Assembly: GCF_047238185.1 (NCBI RefSeq)
Contig: NZ_JBDFMI010000006.1
Span: forward strand, 1,178,001-1,242,000
Length of the DNA: 64,000 nt
Direction of reading: 5' to 3'
DNA from: Bacillus_AD sp047238185
GTDB taxonomy: Bacteria; Bacillota; Bacilli; Bacillales; DSM-1321
Of this stretch, positions 51,887-59,792 are shown piece after piece. The notes beneath the pieces were generated by a model, which worked only from the letters and a program-made list of their open reading frames with translations, was not told the DNA's origin and made no database searches. Positions within the stretch are counted from its first letter, which is position 1, and every line of letters begins with the position of its first letter. A program made the translations under genes and the position numbers.

Positions 51887-52305
51887 AGCTTGTCGGGGCT
51901 AAGCAGGCGATCTCCGCTTTTCTTCTTGTCTAGCTGCGATCGCCAGCCCCTCGAGGTCTTAAGTCAAGCCACTGTCAAAGGCAAAGGACGGCCTTTGTCA
52001 GTGCCCCGCCTTAAGCTTGTCGGGGCTAAGCAGGCGATCTCCGCTTTTCCTCTTGTCTAGCTGCGATCGCCAGCCCCTCGAGGTCTTAAGTCAAGCCACT
52101 GTCAAAGGCAAAGGACGGCCTTTGTCAGTGCCTCGCCTTAAGCTTGTCGGGGCTAAGCAGGCGATCTCCGCTTTCCTTCTTGTCTAGCTGCGATCGCCAG
52201 CCCCTCGAGGTCTTAAGTCAAGCCACTGTCAAAGGCAAAGGACGGCCTTTGTCAGTGCCCCGCCTTAAGCTTGTCGGGGCTAAGCAGGCGATCTCCGCTT
52301 TTCTA
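51887..52305. repeat. Palindromic extragenic repeat, locus D (tandem array, period 127 bp)
   Basis: Three nearly identical full copies (from 51926, 52053 and 52180) plus a partial right-end copy (51887-51925). Outer arms are GATCGCC (51938-51944) with GGCGATC (52033-52039), AGCCCC with GGGGCT, and the core CACTG-T-CAAAGGC with GCCTTTG-T-CAGTG. Copies differ mainly at single positions (CCCCGCC or CCTCGCC), so the array expanded recently. Its right end supplies the last base of the stop codon of the leftward ygaE-like gene. Confidence 0.92.
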
Positions 52306-53439
52306 TTCCTGTACGGAGTTTTCTACTTTTATCTCGTCGTCTTCTTTATGGAATGATTGAAAGCTGCTGATGAGCGTATCTAAATGTTCAAGCTGCTCTT
52401 CATATTCCATGATGCTTGAAGTGAGTGCCATCATATGGTAGATATCTTTTTCATCTTTTGTTTCTCCTTCTTGTTCAAGGGAGAGGAAAAGATTCAATAA
52501 GTCTCTTGGACTTCGGACAGGATTGTTTTCATACGTATAGGATGTTTTGACCTTGCGTATGTATTTCAAATGGATTTGTTCATGCTGGGTGACTAAGTAG
52601 TCCAATTGCTCCTGTACGGCTGCCTGGAAGTCATCCGGCATATGGTGGAATTGATTTTCATAGCGGTTCAGCTTCCGCAATACCTCAAGCACCTTTTTGG
52701 TGGCTGCAATCATTTGGCGGTAAACGACTGATTTTCTCGCTTTCGCATGTTTTGCCTTATTGAACCATTCGCGGTCTTCCTTATACATAAGATAAAGCTG
52801 TTCCACACGAACCAATTGATCTTTTAGGTTTTGAATGTCATTTTTAATATGTGTGTTTTCGGATGTATGCCTTGTGGAAATACGTATCCATTTGAACACT
52901 TCATCAGAAATATCGATGACTTGGTAATAAAGCTTGGTTTCATATTTAGGGGGAATAAACAGCAAGTTGACGATAAACGCAGAGAGAATCCCCAATAATA
53001 CGGTCGAGAACTTTAAGAAAGCGAATTGGAGGAATGCTCCATTTTGCGTTTCCATAATAGCTATTACGGTTACGACAGACAAAGTGATCGTATTAGGCGT
53101 TTTTAAGCGCAAATTAAATATGATGACCAATACAGCTGCCAAGCCTACAAAAAAAACGTTGTTTCCGAAGAGTAGCACCATAGCCACCGCAATCAAGGCG
53201 CCGATTATATTCCCTTGAATCTGCTCAATCACGGTGCGGTACGAACGGTATATGGTTGGCTGGATTGCAAAAATGGCTGCAATTCCTGCAAAGGACGGTG
53301 TTGGAATCTTTAACATTCGGGCAAGTAAAAGCGCCAACACAATCGCTATACCTGTCTTTATAATACGGGCACCAATTTTCATATAGAAATAGGTTCCTTT
53401 CTTATTCATATATATAGAGTCTATTCTTTCCTTTTGCAC
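52303..53439 (-). CDS. ygaE: FUSC/aromatic-acid-exporter-like membrane protein (YgaE-like)
   Basis: 378 residues: about five or six helices in the first 145 residues (IKTGIAIVLALLLARMLKI, IIGALIAVAMVLLFGNNVF, FSTVLLGILSAFIVNLLFIPP), then a cytoplasmic alpha-helical domain rich in charged residues. Layout fits DUF939/FUSC proteins that export small aromatic acids in some bacteria. Position before the hemL region matches ygaE. The leftward gene ends inside the edge of repeat locus D. Start and substrate are inferred. Confidence 0.78.
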   Translation of the reverse strand: MQKERIDSIYMNKKGTYFYMKIGARIIKTGIAIVLALLLARMLKIPTPSFAGIAAIFAIQPTIYRSYRTVIEQIQGNIIGALIAVAMVLLFGNNVFFVGLAAVLVIIFNLRLKTPNTITLSVVTVIAIMETQNGAFLQFAFLKFSTVLLGILSAFIVNLLFIPPKYETKLYYQVIDISDEVFKWIRISTRHTSENTHIKNDIQNLKDQLVRVEQLYLMYKEDREWFNKAKHAKARKSVVYRQMIAATKKVLEVLRKLNRYENQFHHMPDDFQAAVQEQLDYLVTQHEQIHLKYIRKVKTSYTYENNPVRSPRDLLNLFLSLEQEGETKDEKDIYHMMALTSSIMEYEEQLEHLDTLISSFQSFHKEDDEIKVENSVQE

Positions 53440-53548
53440 AAATAACTAACGAATAAACAAGCAATACTGTAATATACAGCAGATTGGGAATATGTGCAAG
53501 TGCTACGAAGGCTGTTGTTATGAATAAAAAGTGAAATGAAGAAAAAAG

Positions 53549-53576
53549 AAGGGCAACCGTTTGGCTGGTTGCCCTT
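53549..53576 (-). terminator. Terminator of the glutamate synthase gene
   Basis: Perfect 10-bp stem AAGGGCAACC/GGTTGCCCTT; the minus strand then reads TTCTTTTTTC. It lies 25 bp after the stop codon. Confidence 0.85.
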
Positions 53577-53601
53577 TGCAGATTTTATTCGGTTCTGGCT
53601 T

Positions 53602-56600
53602 TCATTCTGTAGAGACCGAAGGGTCCGCCTGTTCTTTAACCGGGGTAATCTGTACGAAATGATTTTCCGGGGCAGGCAATAACGCTTTCAGATTGTCAGC
53701 TTCTTCAAATTGCTCATGCTCTTTTAAAAGAGTGCAGTAGAGGGTAAGCAGCTCGATAATGTCTTCTTTTCCTTTTTCAGAAATGGATTCAATTGAAACC
53801 TTTGCACCCAGAGCCATTCTCCGTTCTATCGCAGCTTTTGTCAGTCCCATTTCAGGCTGCAGCCGCTGATAGATGACGCCGCCGGTCATACCTGCACATG
53901 CCCATGGCCCTATATCTCCTAAAACAAGCCCGCGGCCATTAGTCATGTATTCAAAAGCAAAGCCTTTAATATTGGAATGGACACCGATGTTTCCACATTC
54001 TTTTTCAGGGATTGGCTGCGCAACCTGCCCGCCGATAATCATGTCGGCTCCGGAAAGGCGTATGCCGGCACGGGCGTCAGCATTTCCTTGAGCGATCAAC
54101 AATCCTTGCTGGGCGCCGTAGCCGAAACCCTTTCCTACTGAACCATTGTACATTTTCCCATCTTTGCCTTGAGATTTGAAAACCATGATTTTACCGCCAA
54201 AAGAAGTTTTTCCTATACCATCCTGTCCGCCGCCGGCTACTTTTATATCGATGCCGCTGCTATTATAAGCGCCAAGGCCATTGCCCGGGATGGACCCTTT
54301 AGAGTAAGTCAATGTAACAGGTGGCAAGGATTTATAGGAGCCATCCAATCTTCCCCTTACACGGTGGCATGAAACGCGGGATCCGAGAACACGCTGTTCG
54401 GAGGTCACACCTTTATATTCCCTTGATTGATCAAGCATTTCTGGCGAACTATCCAAATATTCCGCTCCGACGGCGACTTGTAAGGCAGCTGTTTCAGGAG
54501 ATGCTGCAGCTTCCCGTTGATTGAATTGCCCGATTTCTAGATTCTTTAATAAATAGGTTAGATTCAGGCAATCCTTTCCGGATGTCTGTTCAAGCAATTC
54601 GGAATGCCCTACGATTGCCTGTAGATTCTTAAAGCCGAGGGCGGAGGTGAGCTGTTTTAATTCATTGCCGAAAGCGGTAAACATATTGGTTAAATTTAAG
54701 ACTGCCTGATCGAATTGGCGGGGAACAAAGCGTCTCAGCCCATGGTCTTTTGCTTGCGCTTCCGTTTCGATTTGAGTGGCAATCCCTACGTGGCATGTAT
54801 CCAGATGGCAGCCTCTGCATGCTGTACAGCCGACGGCAATCATGGATAATGTACCGAAACCAATCCGATTTGCCCCTAAAAGCATCATCTTTAGGACATC
54901 ATTGGCGCTCTTCATTCCGCCATCCGCCCATAATTCTACACTGTCTCTTAATCCTGCTTCCAGTAAGGCGTTATGTGCGGCTTTGATTCCTATTTCGACA
55001 GGGAGGCCGACATGTTGCAGCGCATGGATACGCGCCGCACCGGTTCCGCCGTCAAAACCGGACAAGGTAATGATATCTGCTCCGGCTTTAGCTATGCCTA
55101 CTGCTATCGTTCCTATATTGGGTACGACAGGGACCTTGACGGCGACTTTTGCCTGGTCATTGGCTGTCTTCAATTCATGGATCATTTGTGAGAGATCTTC
55201 GATTGAGTAAATATCATGATTATTGGAAGGGGAAATCAAGTCCGATCCGATTGTTGCATTTCTTGATTCAGCGATTTTGGCTGTTACTTTGGAGCCTGGT
55301 AAATGTCCGCCTTCCCCAGGCTTGGCACCTTGCCCGATTTTTATTTCTAATAGATTCGAAGAGTTCAGTAATTCAGCATTTACTCCAAAACGGCCGGATG
55401 CGACCTGCTGCCCTCTTGTTTTCGGATACTTTCCCAGCATGTCTTTAATTTCACCGCCTTCACCATTGAGGGAAATCATATTAAGGCGGTCCGCAGCCTC
55501 GGCATATGCCCTGAAGGCTATTTCGTTTTGAGATCCGAAAGACATTGAGGAAATAATGAACGGCAAATCATGTTGGCCGACAGCGATTGATACCTGTTCC
55601 GGCTTCACCGTTTTTTCCTGCTGTTTAAATGAAGTCAAATGGCGGATCGATGTAGGTGTTTCCGTTTCGTGTTCTGTAATCTTCTCCCGGTAGGATTCAT
55701 ATTGACCTGATGCTGCAACATCGCCGATTGCTTTCCAAATCCGTGGAAGGAGACTGTATGGCCTGCCGATTTTGGCTTTTTCCTTAGTGAATTCTTCCGC
55801 TCTGGCTATTGCATCCTCCTTCAAATGGGCAAAGTTGAAGGATAAGCTGTCAGAACCAAGAAAGTTGACTATTCCAAGCGTACCGGCGATATCATCATTC
55901 AATCCGATGGAAGAGAACAGTCGGCTGTATCCTCTTAATTCATGGATGCCTATTGTAGAGATGACTTTTTCAATCCCTTTGTTTAATCCCTTGAACAGAT
56001 TTATGACCGGCTGAATCTCATCTCCTGATACGGTATGGAACATGTAATAAGGGTTGATGCCGTCTGCGCCCAATCCATATATCGTCATAATGTCATGCAA
56101 TGAACGGATGGCACCCGAGCGGATGATGATGGAACATGACCTCCTCAAACCGGCATCCGTTAATGAATGGTCAATGACTGATGTTGCGATATGGGGGTCA
56201 AGCCATAAGCGGCCGTTATGATGAGCCGATGCATCATCGATTACAAGGATCACCGCTCCATTTCCAATCGCATTCACCGATTCTTTGCGAAGTCTGGTTA
56301 ATGCTTCCTCGATGCTTTCATCCTTCGAAAATGTGGCAGAAAGGATGTGGACCTTGCCATTTTCCGTGAAATATTGAAGGACGCTTTCATAGCTTGGCTG
56401 TTTGATAGTATCGGCACACTGGATGCCAGGACTGCCTTCAATTAGCAAGGGAGAGGCTAATTCGATGAGACAGCCGGCTTCTTCTTTCTTATACAATGAA
56501 GGGCGCTTTCCTAGCACAGTCCGGGTAGAGAAATGTTCGGTTTCGCGGTCGCGGTCAATTGCAGGGTTCGTCACTACAGCGACACTTTCCTTTATGAAAT

Positions 56601-58089
56601 CAGCTACATTTCTTCTCGCGGTATGCAATGCGGGAAGCGGGGCATCGTGGCCTAATGAGCGGATCGGCTCTGCACCTTTTTCGGCCAATTGCTCGACATA
56701 TTGTATATGGTCCTTTTCCCAGCCCATTGCTGCATAATGTCCATTATGCAGCTTGATGGCTTCTGCAGGGGGTAGAGCAGCAGCCAATTTTGGCGTTTTT
56801 AGCCGGATGCTGTCTTGCTTAATCGAATAGCGGGCTGAAAAACGACCTAACACCTCTTGTTGATACTGTCCATATTCAAAGACCTGAATCTCATCGCCGT
56901 TCCAGTTTAATCCTATTTTTTCTCCTGGTCCGATAGGTTTAGGTTCTCCGCAATAAGAGGATGATGAGACAATGCCAGGCTCTGAAGAAAATAAATACGA
57001 TGAGTCCGTTTCAAGTTTCCAAAGCGGCCGCAGGCCTAAAGCGTCAACGGAAAAAACAGCCTCATCCCCGAATCTGGATATGATGCCGGCTGGGCCTTGG
57101 GCGAAATGTCCCCACGCTTCCCGGATATACGTGTATACATTCCGTAAATCATCCTTATAGGCCTTCATTTCATTGATAATCGGAGGAAACAGAACGTCCA
57201 TTGCTTCAAAAAGGGAATATCCATGCTCACAGATGAAAGTTTCAATGGTTCTGCTCAAATCCTGAGAGTCACTGCCGTCCTTAACAAGCGGTACACCGGC
57301 CATTTTCGCTTCGTGCCTGAGCCTTGCAATTGTATTGATTTCTCCATTATGGCCCAATACACTGAATGGCTGGACGCGAAAGAAGCTTGAGAGTGTATTG
57401 GTTGAATAACGGTTGTGGCCAAGTGTCATAGTGGACGCTACCAGTGGATCTGATAGATCTTTATAATAGTGGGGCAGTATATCCCCGGCACCCATGACCT
57501 TATATACGGCATGGTGCTGGCTTAAGGATGCGACATGGATGTAGTCATTTTCTTCTATTGATTGGATTAGGGTAAAGAGTGTTTTGGAAAGCTTTTGTTG
57601 ATCCGTACTTGTACTATGGACTGCTACTTGCCAGAAGATCGGATTTTCCTGAATGGCAATCGGTCCTAGAGCGGAAGGGTTATGGACATCAGTTGTTTCG
57701 AAAAGAATGGGTAGGCCAGACTGAAGAAAGAGTTCTTTGACATCGTTTTGAAGCTTGGATACATCCCCGTGCCTGCTTAGAAAAAAATGTCCGACTGCAA
57801 AGAAATTGGACTCAGCCAGTTCAGGTTTTAGTCCTTGATTGAGTAATTTTTGCTTCCAAAGCTCCCGGGGAATATCCATATGGATACCTACACCGTCGCC
57901 TTCGCCATTTATAAAGCCGGCTCGATGGTTCATGGTTACTAAAGCATCTATACAGGAATAGATATTTTCGCGTGTCGGTATCCGTTTTTTTTCAATGCAG
58001 GAGACTATGCCGCAGGCATCGTGTTCCTGATTGCGGAAATCAGCAAATGTACTGGGACTCCATTCATGTTTCATATAATCGGCAAACAT
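53602..58089 (-). CDS. gltB: Glutamate synthase large subunit (GltB-like), standalone
   Basis: 1495 residues with the full large-subunit plan. A 25-residue propeptide precedes the class II glutaminase nucleophile (Cys26 in EHDACGIV). The central domain has VAVVTNPAIDRDRE. The FMN domain has GEGGEIKDMLGKYPK and GGTGAARIHALQHVG. The 3Fe-4S motif is CTACRGCHLDTC (C-x5-C-x4-C, plus an extra Cys), and the GXGXG helix domain has AGGGQDGIGKTSFGGK. It makes glutamate from glutamine and 2-oxoglutarate. No small subunit is adjacent and the sequence looks divergent from B. subtilis GltA, so electron donor and exact role are open. Start at 58089 has a weak site. Confidence 0.85.
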   Translation of the reverse strand: MFADYMKHEWSPSTFADFRNQEHDACGIVSCIEKKRIPTRENIYSCIDALVTMNHRAGFINGEGDGVGIHMDIPRELWKQKLLNQGLKPELAESNFFAVGHFFLSRHGDVSKLQNDVKELFLQSGLPILFETTDVHNPSALGPIAIQENPIFWQVAVHSTSTDQQKLSKTLFTLIQSIEENDYIHVASLSQHHAVYKVMGAGDILPHYYKDLSDPLVASTMTLGHNRYSTNTLSSFFRVQPFSVLGHNGEINTIARLRHEAKMAGVPLVKDGSDSQDLSRTIETFICEHGYSLFEAMDVLFPPIINEMKAYKDDLRNVYTYIREAWGHFAQGPAGIISRFGDEAVFSVDALGLRPLWKLETDSSYLFSSEPGIVSSSSYCGEPKPIGPGEKIGLNWNGDEIQVFEYGQYQQEVLGRFSARYSIKQDSIRLKTPKLAAALPPAEAIKLHNGHYAAMGWEKDHIQYVEQLAEKGAEPIRSLGHDAPLPALHTARRNVADFIKESVAVVTNPAIDRDRETEHFSTRTVLGKRPSLYKKEEAGCLIELASPLLIEGSPGIQCADTIKQPSYESVLQYFTENGKVHILSATFSKDESIEEALTRLRKESVNAIGNGAVILVIDDASAHHNGRLWLDPHIATSVIDHSLTDAGLRRSCSIIIRSGAIRSLHDIMTIYGLGADGINPYYMFHTVSGDEIQPVINLFKGLNKGIEKVISTIGIHELRGYSRLFSSIGLNDDIAGTLGIVNFLGSDSLSFNFAHLKEDAIARAEEFTKEKAKIGRPYSLLPRIWKAIGDVAASGQYESYREKITEHETETPTSIRHLTSFKQQEKTVKPEQVSIAVGQHDLPFIISSMSFGSQNEIAFRAYAEAADRLNMISLNGEGGEIKDMLGKYPKTRGQQVASGRFGVNAELLNSSNLLEIKIGQGAKPGEGGHLPGSKVTAKIAESRNATIGSDLISPSNNHDIYSIEDLSQMIHELKTANDQAKVAVKVPVVPNIGTIAVGIAKAGADIITLSGFDGGTGAARIHALQHVGLPVEIGIKAAHNALLEAGLRDSVELWADGGMKSANDVLKMMLLGANRIGFGTLSMIAVGCTACRGCHLDTCHVGIATQIETEAQAKDHGLRRFVPRQFDQAVLNLTNMFTAFGNELKQLTSALGFKNLQAIVGHSELLEQTSGKDCLNLTYLLKNLEIGQFNQREAAASPETAALQVAVGAEYLDSSPEMLDQSREYKGVTSEQRVLGSRVSCHRVRGRLDGSYKSLPPVTLTYSKGSIPGNGLGAYNSSGIDIKVAGGGQDGIGKTSFGGKIMVFKSQGKDGKMYNGSVGKGFGYGAQQGLLIAQGNADARAGIRLSGADMIIGGQVAQPIPEKECGNIGVHSNIKGFAFEYMTNGRGLVLGDIGPWACAGMTGGVIYQRLQPEMGLTKAAIERRMALGAKVSIESISEKGKEDIIELLTLYCTLLKEHEQFEEADNLKALLPAPENHFVQITPVKEQADPSVSTE

Positions 58090-58092
58090 AAG

Positions 58093-58331
58093 TTAATTAC
58101 CTATACTCGCCATCCACCTCCTATAGAAAAATTGTTGTATGGCAGGATTGTGAAGATAGAATTGCTTCTGGATAAACGTATGGAAGAGATGTTTGACAGG
58201 ATGTAAGAATTGTAAATTTATATTATCATCTAAAAATTCAGAAATCAATTAAATATACAGGAGTGTGGATATTATTTTTTTGTTACAGATTGCTGGAAAG
58301 AGGATATATATTAATTTGTAAACGTTTCCAA
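58093..58331 (-). promoter_or_regulatory. Promoter, upstream mini-ORF and cre-like site of gltB
   Basis: Leftward promoter: -35 TTGATT (58243-58248), 17-nt spacer, -10 TAATAT (58220-58225). A cre-like CcpA site TTGTAAACGTTTCCA (58316-58330, one mismatch to WTGNAARCGNWWWCA) lies about 70 bp upstream of the -35. In the leader, AGGAGG (58117-58122) precedes a six-codon frame MASIGN (58093-58113) that stops 3 nt before, and in frame with, the gltB ATG. A CodY-like match in the promoter is too poor to call. Confidence 0.45.
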
Positions 58332-58343
58332 AGGAATAAAAGA

Positions 58344-58376
58344 ACATCCCTGAAGATTGGGCATCTTCAGGGATGT
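58344..58376 (-). terminator. Terminator of hemL
   Basis: Perfect 14-bp stem ACATCCCTGAAGAT/ATCTTCAGGGATGT, 5-nt loop; the minus strand then reads TCTTTTATT. Confidence 0.85.
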
Positions 58377-58399
58377 ATAAAATATGAATAAAATGTATA

Positions 58400-59698
58400 T
58401 TATTTGTTGGCTGCCATGGCTTTGAATGCATGGTTTACAGCCTTAATCGTTTCCTGGATATCTTCTTCAGTATGTGCGGTTGTTAAGAACCAGGCTTCAT
58501 ACTTGGAAGGGGCTAGATTGATTCCTTGTTCCAGCATGAGCTTGAAGAATCTGCCGAACATTTCCCCGTCCGTATTTTCAGCCTGCTCGTAATTCGACAC
58601 TTTCTCTGTAGTGAAATAGACAGTCAAAGCACCCTTCAGACGATTGATTGTGATAGGCATACTATATTTTTGGGCAGCTGCTTCAATTCCTTTTTCCAAG
58701 AGGGCTCCAAGACGTTCAAATTCTTCGTATACGCCATCTTGCTTTAATACTTCAAGGCAAGCAATTCCTGAAAGGATGGAAGCGGGGTTGCCTGCATGTG
58801 TCCCAGCCTGGTAAGCCGGCCCAAGAGGAGCCACTTTTTCCATGATTTCTTTTTTGCCGCCATAAGCGCCGATCGGAAGTCCACCTCCAATGATTTTTCC
58901 TAATGCAGTCAGGTCAGGTGTTACTCCAAGCAAATTTTGAGCGCCGCCATACATAAAGCGGAAGGCAGTGATGACTTCATCATATATGACTAGGGCACCT
59001 GCTTTGTGCGTCAGTTCATTGACTGCTTCAAGGAACCCTTCCTTCGGCTCGACAATCCCGAAATTCCCGACAATGGGTTCTACTAGAACAGCTGCGATTT
59101 GGTCACCCCATTTATCAAGGGCTTCTTTATATGCATCAATATCATTGAAAGGTACGGTAATCACTTCTTGAGCAATACTCTTCGGTACACCGGCAGAATC
59201 AGGTGTGCCGAGGGTAGAAGGACCAGAACCGGCAGCGACCAGGACAAGGTCAGAGTGGCCATGGTAGCAGCCGGCAAACTTGATGATTTTGTCCCTTCCA
59301 GTATATGCCCGGGCCACACGGATTGTAGTCATGACCGCTTCAGTCCCGGAATTGTTGAAGCGTACCTTTTCCATTCCCGGAATGGCTTCCTTCAGCATTT
59401 CTGCAAATTTTACTTCAAATGGAGTTGGAGTTCCGTACAGAACCCCATTTTCAGCAGCTGATTTAATGGCTTCTGTAATATGCGGATGTGCATGTCCGGT
59501 AATAATAGGTCCGTAAGCTGCCAGATAATCAATATATTTATTGCCATCGACATCCCAGAAATAAGCGCCTTTTGCCTTTTCCATCGCTACCGGAGAACCG
59601 CCGCCTACTGCTTTATATGAACGGGAAGGGCTGTTGACGCCGCCGACTATATGGTTTAACGCTTTTTCATGCAATGCTTCTGATTTAGTGAAATTCAC
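58400..59698 (-). CDS. hemL: Glutamate-1-semialdehyde 2,1-aminomutase
   Basis: PLP enzyme making 5-aminolevulinate from glutamate-1-semialdehyde for heme synthesis. 432 residues. VGGVNSPSRSYKAVGG at the start, NSGTEAVMTTIRVARAYTG, VIYDEVITAFR (cofactor Asp), and TALGKIIGGGLPIGAYGG with the PLP Lys. GTG start at 59698 is chosen because GGAGAGG is 7 nt upstream; the open frame extends further without support. Corresponds to the second B. subtilis copy gsaB (near ygaE), so another hemL probably lies in the main hem operon. Confidence 0.92.
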   Translation of the reverse strand: MNFTKSEALHEKALNHIVGGVNSPSRSYKAVGGGSPVAMEKAKGAYFWDVDGNKYIDYLAAYGPIITGHAHPHITEAIKSAAENGVLYGTPTPFEVKFAEMLKEAIPGMEKVRFNNSGTEAVMTTIRVARAYTGRDKIIKFAGCYHGHSDLVLVAAGSGPSTLGTPDSAGVPKSIAQEVITVPFNDIDAYKEALDKWGDQIAAVLVEPIVGNFGIVEPKEGFLEAVNELTHKAGALVIYDEVITAFRFMYGGAQNLLGVTPDLTALGKIIGGGLPIGAYGGKKEIMEKVAPLGPAYQAGTHAGNPASILSGIACLEVLKQDGVYEEFERLGALLEKGIEAAAQKYSMPITINRLKGALTVYFTTEKVSNYEQAENTDGEMFGRFFKLMLEQGINLAPSKYEAWFLTTAHTEEDIQETIKAVNHAFKAMAANK

Positions 59699-59792
59699 TG
59701 TTAATCCTCTCCTTAGTAAATCTAAATAACGTACCAATTGTACCATTAACGCTATAAAAAATAGACAGGCATCCGGTGATCAACGGCCTCTT

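Noticed and set aside
51887..52305. Tandem 127-bp repeats as a CRISPR array
   Set aside because: Units are contiguous, with no unique spacers, far longer than CRISPR repeats, and no cas genes are present.
58230..58252. CodY box in the gltB promoter
   Set aside because: Only about 10 of 15 positions match the consensus, within A/T-rich sequence; not distinguishable from chance.
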